Below, piece by piece: positions 1 to 6,479 of a stretch of 11,510 nt of DNA. Every line of letters starts with the position of its first letter. Position 1 is the first letter of the stretch. Source of the stretch: Euperipatoides rowelli (Eukaryota > Onychophora > Udeonychophora > Euonychophora > Peripatopsidae); the NCBI GenBank assembly GCA_003024985.2, contig PXIH01S0013437.1. One strand, given 5' to 3'. The position numbers and the translations under genes are program-made. The notes under the pieces are model-generated. The model worked only from the letters and a program-made list of their open reading frames with translations. It searched no databases and had not been told where the DNA came from.

Positions 1-87
1 TTTGACTTTTAAAGCAGAAATCAAGACAAACTTTTCTCAAAGTAATCCTGTATTTCCACTCAAGTCTCCGCTCATTTTCCTCTACAC
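1..87. repeat. Exact 87-bp direct repeat, copy 1
   Basis: These 87 bases are identical to 2230-2316. Copy 1 begins at the window edge, so its true left limit is unknown. It is followed by ordinary sequence at 88, whereas copy 2 is followed directly by an N. On the minus strand both copies read as the same protein-like frame. The repeat is either a recent tandem duplication with a unit of about 2.2 kb or an unmerged contig overlap. Confidence 0.95.
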
Positions 88-190
88 TTCGTTTAGTTGC
101 TACTTTGCCTCTACAGATGATGTTTTCAAGCGACCAGTCTATATATACTGTTATAATTTCTATCACAAAGCATTCTGGGTAGCCCCAGAA
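1..190 (-). CDS. Partial protein-like open frame, same exon as at 2111-2316
   Basis: On the minus strand a frame stays open from 190 down to the window edge (63 codons), bounded upstream by a TAG at 191-193. Residues encoded by 1-87 are identical to those of the exon at 2111-2316 and include ENERRLEWKYRI and LRKVCLDFCFK, rich in charged residues and unlike random AT-rich translation. The portion from 88 to 190 is less convincing and may be intron. There is no ATG in the visible frame, so this would be an internal or partial exon. The protein family is not recognised. The frame runs off the window edge, so the rest of the exon would lie to the left. Confidence 0.35.
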
Positions 191-1493
191 CTATTGTGGC
201 CACGTGTCGTTCCAATAACGGACATATATCTAAGCTCACTGAATAGTTGGCTAAGTTTCTATGCTATAATATGGTGCGCCTTACTTGAAAATAAAAATAA
301 ATTTTAATTTATATTTACAGTATATCTTTTTAACAATTAAAATGAGAGACTATACTATATAAGAGAAAGAGAGAGAGAGAGACGGAACATAAAGTATTTA
401 CATACTAAGATTAAGATACTGATACTAAAATAAAATAGGAAAGACAGACAGACAAGATTATTAATAAATACTCAGGAATATAATAAGTCTGTAAAGTCAA
501 AAGTTTATGATTTGTTTAGTTAATTAACCACAATAAGACTTATTAGTTTTTAAATAAAGAAAATATAGTATTCTAAAGATTTTCTAAATCATTTTTTTTT
601 AAAAAATAAAGTTATTTCCATTTGATNGATGGTTATATCAAACATTGAAATTAGCCTATTAAAATTATAACATGAAATTCGAAAATCACTTTAAGTAAAT
701 TCATACATTTTCCTAAGTTATAGTATAAAGAATTATATTGATAAATACTGTATATGTCTATTTAATAAATACATCTTGTTATTAAAAAGGGAGTACTTTA
801 TAAGTATTTTTAATTGATATCCACATATATTTGATTGATGCAATATTTACTAATAAGTTTTGATATCCTGAGAAAAACTAAATGAGATTAGAATCCGTTC
901 TATGCTTATGGTTTAAAAGGATACAATTATTTGAAATAAATCACATTTTTATTTTTTAATAAGTTTATTATTTACAGACTACCCGTTTCCTTATTTAGAT
1001 TAAATCTAAACTTTTATATCAGCAAAGATTGAAATTAGTAAAAATCTAAGATTCAAAAATTAAAAGTAATTAATTATGGTTTTTACTGTAGGCTATGTTA
1101 CCGACTCACCATAGAGCCCTGTTGGTGATAATTTACTTGAATAGCCGTCTAAAGTATAAGTTTATAATGCATAAGATTGGTATTCTAAGGCCACACCTAA
1201 ATTACAATCTATTGTATGTTTTAAAAATAGGAATTTTTAAAATTAAATATTTTATCTGGTCTAAAATGTTTTATCTGGACTCATGTATTTTAATGTAGGC
1301 TACAACCATACAACTTTTCTGGACATAAAATCAAAATTTGTAATTTTTATTCAAATATTGTGTATTAGCCTTGTTAGAGAATATCTTACCCGGACTCTGG
1401 TTGTTTTCTTGTATTGATCAGTTCACCTCGGCTGTTGGTGCTGCAGGAAGTTACAAATTGCAGAGACTTTTTTTAACCCCTAACAATGGATTT
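191..1493. other. AT-rich stretch without recognisable genes
   Basis: This stretch is strongly AT-rich, with many homopolymer A and T runs and frequent stops in all frames. The longest frame (1095-1298, plus, 67 codons) has no motif and a composition expected of AT-rich noise. It contains a (GA)n tract at 361-382, a GACA triplet repeat at 443-454 and an N at 627. On the minus strand a pyrimidine-rich tract ends in an AG near 288, a possible splice acceptor with stops in all three frames soon after. I see nothing else to support. Confidence 0.6.
361..382. repeat. (GA)n microsatellite
   Basis: A purine-only tract made mostly of GA dinucleotides with one AA interruption. A short GACA repeat (three units) follows at 443-454. 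Confidence 0.85.
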
Positions 1494-1586
1494 TGAATGA
1501 ACACAGTGGAGTCCAACTTTGGCAACCATTCAACTTGGATAAAAAATTGCTTGGCTAACGAAGCACAAATTAGTTTCCAAAACGGA

Positions 1587-2002
1587 CTGAAATCAGTATT
1601 TTATTTTCAAAGCAAATAGTATAAATTCAGCTGTGAAAATCATTCAAGGGCCTGAAACTCTCACACCAGCTATCCAGAACCCGCCAGATACCAGCTACAA
1701 GAAGATCACTTGCCGCCAGACCCACATCTGTAGTGACTCTGATGTCTCAGAGAAAAGGACTTTGAAATTCTGCAGTTCTCAACAAGTTCAACGAGAAAAA
1801 TGAATGAAGAAGAGACGCGGCACTGTGTGTGATGATGGCCAACACTTTAATCGCCCGCATGAGTAAAGTCAATCCGCAAACTAAATACAGAAAACCAAAT
1901 ACAGAAAACCAAATAGAGTTAGACAGACAGAGGTTAGTGTCAAGAAACTCTGCAACAACCACAGTACCAGTTTTAGACACTAGACAAGAATCAGAAGAAT
2001 AA
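1587..2002 (+). pseudogene. Frameshifted coding relic, unidentified, faintly BESS-like end
   Basis: A less AT-rich island with two protein-like frames in succession. The first is open from about 1587 to a TGA at 1801-1803 and contains GPETLTPAIQNPPDTSYKK and SDSDVSEKR. The second starts with ATG ATG GCC at 1832 and runs 56 codons to TAA at 2000-2002; it contains MANTLIARMSKVNPQTKYR and ends in an acidic DTRQESEE. The short stretch between them reads as EEETRHCV in the third frame, so two small shifts would join everything; one falls in a TG run near 1825 and the other in an A run near 1799. The hydrophobic helix-like stretch followed by NPQTKYR loosely recalls the C-terminal BESS region of MADF/BESS regulators, a weak resemblance only. 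A 14-bp tandem duplication at 1883-1910 lies inside the last frame. It may be a decayed gene, a transposon-borne gene or an exon. The minus-strand frame 1747-2016 is probably its shadow. Confidence 0.3.
1883..1918. repeat. 14-bp tandem duplication
   Basis: The unit AAATACAGAAAACC occurs at 1883-1896 and again at 1897-1910, with a partial third copy from 1911. The unit length is not a multiple of three, so the duplication would shift any reading frame that predates it. On the minus strand the same tract gives two pyrimidine-rich runs ending in TTTAG, resembling a splice acceptor. Confidence 0.9.
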
Positions 2003-2087
2003 AACCAATTCCTCAATTAAACATGTAAATAGTTGATCTTCTAAGCTACTTGGTTGCATACATCATTAAAGCAAGTATTAATAGTCT

Positions 2088-2096
2088 ACTTACCTT
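2088..2096 (-). promoter_or_regulatory. Consensus 5' splice-site motif
   Basis: On the minus strand the sequence reads AAG|GTAAGT, a perfect match to the metazoan splice donor, with the exon side ending at 2094. It lies 17 bases past the TGA of the coding-like frame at 2111-2316. If used, the intron would sit in a 3' untranslated region, or the exon is read in another frame in a variant transcript. Confidence 0.4.
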
Positions 2097-2110
2097 TATT
2101 TTCTATCTTG

Positions 2111-2316
2111 TCAAATTAGTGAAAATGTGCTTCCAAAGTCATTTAATCGCAGTTTGAATTTCCTACCTAAGAAATCTTCCCAANGCTGTTTCCTATCCAT
2201 TCTTCGTGCTTCTAATTGTGCATCAGACATTTGACTTTTAAAGCAGAAATCAAGACAAACTTTTCTCAAAGTAATCCTGTATTTCCACTCAAGTCTCCGC
2301 TCATTTTCCTCTACAC
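2111..2316 (-). CDS. Probable coding exon of an unidentified gene
   Basis: The minus-strand frame is open from the N at 2317 down to a TGA at 2113-2111. It contains ENERRLEWKYRI, LRKVCLDFCFK, SQMSDAQLEARRMDRKQ and WEDFLGRKFKLRLNDFG, a charged and well-mixed sequence that looks like real protein, in contrast to the surrounding translations. One codon carries the N at 2184. Upstream of the frame, beyond the N, a T-rich run followed by GTGTAG could be a splice acceptor. Two donors are possible: TTAG|GTAGGA with the exon ending at 2167, or the consensus AAG|GTAAGT with the exon ending at 2094, which would place the stop codon before the donor. No family is recognised. A transposon-derived gene cannot be excluded. 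Confidence 0.5.
2230..2316. repeat. Exact 87-bp direct repeat, copy 2
   Basis: Identical to 1-87 over all 87 bases and ending exactly at the N at 2317. Beyond the N the sequence (GAAAAATCCCC) has no similarity to what follows copy 1. The coincidence of the repeat end with the N suggests a join made during assembly. Confidence 0.95.
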
Positions 2317-2546
2317 NGAAAAATCCCCATTTTATTCATTAAAAAATTCATATAAATTTAACGGCACATCCTAGAGCAATAAGTTTAGGCTTGTTTGAAA
2401 GCTGATAAATTTGTGTTAAATTTGAGATAATTTATGCATATCTGAGGGTCAATATTATTTAGGGGGGTGTACAGATAAATTGATTTTGCTAAAATTACAC
2501 AAATATGCGTGCAACATTGCGCTGATATTAGTGAAAGGGTTAAAGG

Positions 2547-2630
2547 GCATGTCCGGACCCAATACCTATGAAAATGAAGGTTAAAAAATCCTAATGAGAT
2601 GTTCGAATTTGGGTCCAGGATGGAATGCCC
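2547..2630. repeat. Imperfect inverted repeat
   Basis: GGGCATGTCCGGACCCAA at 2547-2564 is partly complementary to 2609-2630, which reads TTGGGTCCAGGATGGAATGCCC. The shared parts are GGGCAT, TCC and GGACCCAA, separated by small loops, with about 45 bases between the arms. The left arm also contains the 8-bp palindrome GTCCGGAC. It may be a hairpin or a remnant of a small element; no target-site duplication was found. Confidence 0.4.
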
Positions 2631-2672
2631 CCAGTCACGGAAGCCGGTCTTTTTAATAACTGTTGTATAGAA

Positions 2673-2698
2673 CCATGTGATGTCAAGACATCACATGG
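2673..2698. repeat. Perfect 12-bp inverted repeat with 2-nt spacer
   Basis: The left arm CCATGTGATGTC (2673-2684) is followed by AA (2685-2686) and then its exact reverse complement GACATCACATGG (2687-2698). As RNA or single-stranded DNA it would fold into a 12-bp stem; the 2-nt spacer is too short for a hairpin loop, so the inner pair or two would open. It could also be a symmetrical protein-binding site or the remains of a palindromic insertion end. Confidence 0.9.
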
Positions 2699-3660
2699 CC
2701 CTACACACTCACAACGAGAGTACTGCTGTCATGGAAACTCAAACATATAAACAAATGGTTATTCAGTTTCCAAGCATTACAATGTAATAGGGAAAAATAC
2801 AAATGATATTTAAAATGAGAAAATAACTACAATTAGTAGCTGGCTGGCAAACTACTACCTACACCTTAATACCAATACACACAAAATCAGAATCCTTATA
2901 ATATATATTTTAATATTTTTTTATATTGTTAAGTCCAGATCAGACCAGGTTATTTTTGTTATTTTTTATGCAATTTAAAAGTGATAATATTTTAGTTTAA
3001 TCGTATTTTGTAGGTAATTTTATGTAATGTAAAATGATCTATATTAATTTAGTCATCCTATAATTTAAAGGTCATAGCAATCCAATTATTTTTTATAGTC
3101 AAACCAGAATTAATCAACCATACTAACATTTTTATCATATATCTAACAAGAAAACCTTTTTTTGAGATTCAGTAAATATATTTTTTATAAATTATGATAT
3201 TTTCATTTGTTGAATTTATATTATCCAGGTTTTAGTTTAAGCCTAAGGGCACATTTTCAAACTTGTACAACTGTTCAAAACCATTTATTTAAACATTGTT
3301 AAAACCATTTTCATTCATTCAAAATTTAAAGTTGTTACATTATATTTAAACCTAGAGATAATTCTAGTCGTTTGTAATTTTATATAATAAACACATAACA
3401 TTTGCTTAAACTTAAAGTTCCGATATCTTCACTGAGGTCACAATCGCAACACAAATTATTTGAATAAATAGTTTTATTTTAAAAGTCAATTTATTTAATT
3501 TTAAGTTCCTTTTCAGCACTATTTTGTTATTCATTGATTGTTATAAACCCTTTCCTTATGTAAACGTGTACAGGTGGGCATCGGTAGATTAAATCTCTAA
3601 TTAATCAAGAAGCATGTGTGGTTGCGATTAAACCATGTACCAACCTTCCTTAAAGATCCG

Positions 3661-3684
3661 TTGTTGTTTTTCTTTCAGGTAAAG
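3661..3684 (+). promoter_or_regulatory. Back-to-back splice acceptor and donor motif
   Basis: A T-rich tract TTGTTGTTTTTCTTTCAG ends at 3678 and is followed at once by GTAAAG. This is the layout of a zero-length exon, as in recursive splice sites of long insect introns. The acceptor half is strong; the donor half lacks the usual G at position +5. Such motifs arise by chance in AT-rich DNA, so the call is tentative. Confidence 0.2.
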
Positions 3685-3826
3685 TTAGTTAGGAATAAAA
3701 AAATAATTTTTGTTGGCTGATTTAAGTTAATTCCCTTTTATTGTTATTCCACTATTATTCCTGCATATTTTAGCTAGATAAGTTTATTTTTATTTTATAA
3801 AAATGTAACGTTTTTCTAACCTGTGC

Positions 3827-3862
3827 GATCTACTGTTGCTGACCATAACAACAGTATCGATC
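3827..3862. repeat. Small inverted repeat (hairpin)
   Basis: TACTGTTG at 3831-3838 pairs with CAACAGTA at 3849-3856 across a 10-nt loop. The stem continues with GATC at 3827-3830 and 3859-3862 after a 2-nt bulge. This gives 12 base pairs in all. No T run follows it and its role is unknown. Confidence 0.6.
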
Positions 3863-4316
3863 AAAGCAGAAGAGAGTACAATTGAGCTTGTAGTCCAGAG
3901 TCAGTATCACCCACATTGTATTTCAGATGTAATCTGAGGGATTGTTACAGCTGGGCTCTACAAGAAATTGTAATAGACAATATGAACCAGGGACCCATAC
4001 CTCCAGCATTGTTGCCAAATGTAATTCTAAGAAGTACCTATGACTGAGTTCGGTCTATTTTTCAACAAAGTAGAATGCATAAACTCCACACACATATAAT
4101 AAAGTATTTGCTCTTACTAGTTACATATAAAAATTAAAAGAACTCAGACATTCACTGGAAATTATTAAAAGAAAACTCCAAAATTATTCTATACACTATT
4201 TTCAGAGAGGGATCAAATCTACATGTATGCAGTAATACAGTGATGATAGTATATTTATAGTGATAGAATGAGTGGCCTTGTAACATACAGGTCACACCAC
4301 AGCCAATAAAAATACA

Positions 4317-4342
4317 ATATATATATATATATATATATATAT
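4317..4342. repeat. (AT)13 microsatellite
   Basis: An uninterrupted run of AT dinucleotides. It directly abuts the tRNA-like head of the SINE that begins at its last base, so the SINE may have inserted at the microsatellite or the run may be the tail of an older element. Confidence 0.95.
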
Positions 4343-4590
4343 GGTCGAGCGGTAGTGTTGGCCACCTTGGAACTGCCAACTGCCGGCAATCCGAGATCAG
4401 CAATTCGAATCCGGGAAAGGCCATTTTCCAGGGTTTGTTTGTCCGAAAAATGTTTCAAGCATTTTTTTCACTACCCTATGTATAATCATGGAACTTGATT
4501 ATTGTAGTATAACAAGAGTATTACCTTGAATATTCCTGCATTGTAAATAATGAATAAAGTTTATTTTAAAAGACAATAAATAAAGTTTTA
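4342..4590 (+). mobile_element. tRNA-derived SINE
   Basis: The 5' end carries an RNA polymerase III A-box-like motif TGGTCGAGCGGT at 4342-4353, matching 10 of 12 positions of the tRNA A box. About 60 bases later a B-box-like AATTCGAATCC at 4402-4412 matches 9 of 11 positions. This order and spacing is typical of tRNA-derived SINE heads. The B-box flanks no longer form a good T stem, so the head is diverged. A unique body follows, and the 3' end is A/T-rich with two copies of AATAAAGTTT near 4554 and 4580, the likely tail. SINEs encode no protein and depend on a LINE for mobility. The right limit is approximate. Minus-strand frames at 4152-4458 are shadows of this element and the microsatellite. 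Confidence 0.65.
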
Positions 4591-4732
4591 CATCGAACCT
4601 AATACATTAATATTTTGTGAAATTATGTTTTAGTTCAAATAGATATGCAAACAATGAACCAAATTCTTTATTTCAACCTCATTATTCAAATTTACCATTT
4701 ATTAACTGAACAACCCAGGTTTGTTTTTTGTC

Positions 4733-4925
4733 TAATGCCCGCCTAACGGCTGAGGCTAATCTATTTTACTAATCTTTATTTACATATATTTTATTTACAA
4801 TATTTACAGTTTATTACTAATTGACAATCAGCATATAACACCAAACATTCAGCTGTAATGTTTACACCTATTTGCATAACTTTTATAAATTCATAACTTT
4901 GGAACGCAAAGTCGGAAACTAGTCC
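4733..4925 (-). mobile_element. Retroelement 3' tail, related to 5788-6010
   Basis: The plus strand reads GCCCGCCTAACGGCTGAGG at about 4738-4756, followed by AT-rich sequence with repeated TTTACA, then TTACTAATT and TTCAGCTGTAATG. The element at 5796-6010 shows the same series: GCCCACCTTACGGCTAAGG, TTTACA repeats, TCACTAATT and TTCAGTCGTAATC. In that second copy the equivalent boundary is followed by a poly(A) tail on the minus strand, so this segment is read as the 3' end of a minus-strand LINE or SINE. A T-rich tract at 4719-4731 may be its eroded tail. Its 5' end is not defined. Confidence 0.5.
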
Positions 4926-5176
4926 CTACTGGTTGAATATAACCCTCCAGGTTTTATTTCATAGAATTTGCTACACAAATAATGCTATTAAATTTTTAAA
5001 TAATTCAACTAAAATCGATGGTAATTTTTTTTTTTTGAGGGAATTGCTCCCAGAAAAAATATTTATTACCTACACCAAAAACAAACAACTACAAAAGATC
5101 AAAAGAATTCATATAACATGATTGAATCCATCAACCAAAGCATTAGCATCAAACACATAACATGATTTTCTGTCTC

Positions 5177-5266
5177 GGCTTCGTGGTCAAGTGGCTTTGT
5201 CACTCGGCTTGCTAAATCGAAGGCATATGCTGGTGAGTACAGGTTTTCTCCCAGGCTAGGGCAGTT
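5177..5266 (+). mobile_element. Second tRNA-like SINE head, tRNA-Ser-like
   Basis: An A-box-like TGGTCAAGTGGC at about 5189-5200 is followed by CTCGGCTTGCTAAATCGAAG. The latter resembles an anticodon arm with the 7-nt loop TTGCTAA (GCT would be serine) closed by an imperfect stem. Next comes a self-complementary GCATATGC, similar to the long variable arm of serine tRNAs, then GGTTTTCTCCC as a weak B box (about 7 of 11). The T arm is too degraded for a working tRNA, so this is a SINE head or a tRNA pseudogene. It ends near the poly(T) tract that starts the minus-strand LINE. Confidence 0.4.
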
Positions 5267-5306
5267 ATGGAACATTTTTTTTCCCTAGCTGTAACAGCTC
5301 GCTTTG

Positions 5307-5786
5307 TTTTTTTTTTTTCAAGTACGCTGCCCTTTGCACCAAATAGGAAGCTGAAAAATTACCACAGTCATTATTGTACAAAATTATCATTTCGCTGGCA
5401 AAATATGGCCACATTCTTAATCGTGAATCATTACAAAACTGCTGCTTTACATATGAAAAATAAGGCATACAAAACAACAACAATATATCCCCTTTTCCTA
5501 AATAAATATAAACCTGTGGTCATTAGATCACTATTTTGCAAGTTCAAACCTGTAAAAAAGAAGATTCTTCTCCTGAATTCCTCATAATGCCGACAGTCAA
5601 AAAAGATATGGATATCATCCTCCGCTGAGCCACAAAAACTACATGTACCATCATATCGCACACCATATTTTTCAATCATAAACATCTTGGTTCTGTGCGC
5701 CCTATGAAACAATTTATAAGCAAAATCGTAAATATTTGGCGGATAATGATAAAAAAAAAAATTTGGAAAATAGTCTGTAAACGATC
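5307..5786 (-). mobile_element. 5'-truncated non-LTR retrotransposon (LINE) 3' part
   Basis: On the minus strand this holds the end of a reverse-transcriptase reading frame, its stop at 5433-5431, a short 3' untranslated region of about 110 bases and a 12-A tail (T run at 5307-5318). A tRNA-derived SINE in the same orientation sits immediately upstream and appears to interrupt the element; LINE sequence may continue beyond it at 6180-6480. The knuckle suggests a Jockey- or R1-like clade, but the polymerase core is absent so the clade cannot be fixed. Confidence 0.65.
5431..5786 (-). pseudogene. Reverse transcriptase C-terminal fragment with CCHC knuckle
   Basis: The minus-strand frame is open from the SINE junction to a stop at 5433-5431, about 118 codons. 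It reads YPPNIYDFAYKLFHRAHRTK, then CSFCGSAEDDIHIFFDC at 5593-5643, which fits the C-x2-C-x7-H-x4-C knuckle found downstream of the polymerase domain in many non-LTR retrotransposons. There it is thought to help bind the element RNA or target DNA. A further 50 or so residues follow the knuckle. The polymerase core (YADD region) is absent, so no activity is expected. The plus-strand frames 5267-5587 and 5695-5895 are shadows. Confidence 0.65.
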
Positions 5787-5787
5787 T
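5781..5787. repeat. Target-site duplication, left copy
   Basis: ACGATCT, identical to 6173-6179, lies next to the poly(A) end of the minus-strand SINE. The last T could also belong to the tail, leaving six certain bases. Confidence 0.5.
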
Positions 5788-6172
5788 TTTTTTTTAGCCC
5801 ACCTTACGGCTAAGGAGAATCGCTTATATATTGACTTACTATTTCCATATTATATTATTTACATACTATTTACATTATATACAATTAATCACTAATTCAA
5901 CCAAAAGTGCCAGCCATTCAACCAAAAGTTCAGTCGTAATCTTTCCTAAATGTCATGTAACCTTTGCTGTGATTGGAAACTGTCGAACACAACTTCGAAA
6001 ATTTAAACTGCTAGATTGAAAATCACCTCTTCCTTCCTATCTTTCAGAAAGAAAGAAAGTTGGAAAAGAGGCTGGACAACACAAGCCGTGAACTTGGCTC
6101 GCTAGCGTCTTCACCAAGAATACGAAGCAGCGCAGCTCAACCCTCTGTGCCACTGCTCCTTGACAACTGTAT
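5788..6172 (-). mobile_element. tRNA-derived SINE inserted in the LINE
   Basis: Read on the minus strand, the 5' end at about 6172 leads into an A-box-like TGGCACAGAGGG (6152-6141). 57 bases later comes a T-arm-like CCAAG-TTCACGG-CTTGT, with four of five stem pairs and a 7-nt loop, at 6097-6081; the B box is degraded after TTCA. An AT-rich body follows, ending in CCGTAAGGTGGGCT and nine A residues (plus-strand T run at 5787-5795). The 7-bp ACGATCT flanks both ends (5781-5787 and 6173-6179), the expected target-site duplication. The 3' half is shared with 4733-4925, so it probably borrows the 3' end of a LINE for mobilisation, as many SINEs do. Confidence 0.6.
5895..5929. repeat. 14-bp direct repeat inside the SINE tail
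   Basis: ATTCAACCAAAAGT occurs at 5895-5908 and at 5916-5929, 21 bases apart. It is not found in the related tail at 4733-4925, so it is a duplication private to this copy. Confidence 0.85.
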
Positions 6173-6182
6173 ACGATCTGTA
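6048..6182 (+). other. Exon-like cassette antisense to the SINE
   Basis: A pyrimidine-rich tract at 6025-6047 (CTCTTCCTTCCTATCTTTCAG) ends in a strong acceptor AG at 6046-6047, and GTAAGA, a good donor, begins at 6183. The 135 bases between form exactly 45 codons, open in one frame only. The frame starts KERKLEKRLDNTSRELGS, a charged coiled-coil-like start, and ends LLLDNCIRSV. Length divisible by three would let it be included or skipped without shifting the frame. However, most of it is the reverse complement of the tRNA-like SINE head, so it is either a chance frame or an exonized SINE, comparable with antisense Alu exons. No protein family is recognised. Confidence 0.25.
6173..6179. repeat. 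Target-site duplication, right copy
   Basis: ACGATCT lies at the 5' side of the minus-strand SINE and matches 5781-5787. Joining the two flanks leaves an open minus-strand frame across the empty site for some 20 codons, consistent with insertion into LINE coding sequence. Confidence 0.5.
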
Positions 6183-6253
6183 GTAAGAGTATAATACAAT
6201 TTGTAAGCTATCTTTGTGGTTAGCCGACTATCTGATCTAAGGTATCAGACAAT

Positions 6254-6478
6254 TCAACAAAACTGCTGGCTATAATGAAAAAAAAGGATGAGATTAACCA
6301 AATCCGGTGGCGGAGTATCAGTAGTCTCAATGTCTAAATAACGCAAGATATTCTCCTTGAGCCTCATAAAGACCAAAAACACTTTGGACCTCAACGTAAC
6401 CAAAATAGCATCATGATCATATAGACCCACAAGAAGAAAAATCTTCTTTTTAGAAATTGGTGTAAGTTTTTCCCCCAC
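6254..6478 (-). pseudogene. Possible further LINE-derived reading frame
   Basis: A 74-codon minus-strand frame begins GEKLTPISKKKIFLLVG and continues YDHDAILVTLRSKVF. The segment GLYDHDAILVTL resembles the GLSDHDA-type motif at the end of the endonuclease domain of insect non-LTR elements, with Tyr in place of the usual Ser before Asp-His. It ends at TGA near a run of A residues. It is on the same strand as the reverse-transcriptase fragment and upstream of it, so it may be part of the same decayed LINE, although the polymerase domain that should separate them is missing. The resemblance is weak. Confidence 0.25.
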
Positions 6479-6479
6479 A

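Larger units (their letters stand above)
2699..4316. other. AT-rich stretch without recognisable genes
   Basis: All frames are broken frequently and none of them looks like protein for more than short stretches. A plus-strand frame at about 3810-3930 is open for roughly 40 codons but has no motif and is followed by closely spaced stops. Contents I can support are a small hairpin at 3827-3862 and a splice-like junction at 3661-3684. The strand shows no poly(A) signals in a meaningful context. Confidence 0.55.

Noticed and set aside
2-307. 101-codon plus-strand open frame
   Set aside because: It is the shadow of the minus-strand protein-like frame at 1-190 followed by AT-rich sequence; the composition (Phe, Tyr, Ser rich) shows no domain and there is no promoter or Kozak context to favour it.
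1504-1560. CAGTGGAGTCC start resembling the terminal repeat of pogo/Tigger transposons
   Set aside because: No matching inverted end was found downstream, the flank is not TA, and no transposase is visible. The likeness covers too few bases to call.
1747-2016. 89-codon minus-strand frame with hydrophobic segments
   Set aside because: It is opposite the more protein-like plus-strand relic at 1587-2002, and its hydrophobic look follows from reading that strand backwards.
4152-4458. Two minus-strand frames of 90 and 67 codons
   Set aside because: They read through the AT microsatellite (giving an Ile-Tyr repeat) and the antisense of the SINE head.
5267-5587. 106-codon plus-strand frame
   Set aside because: It is antisense to the LINE fragment, whose CCHC knuckle and poly(A) tail fix the coding strand as minus.
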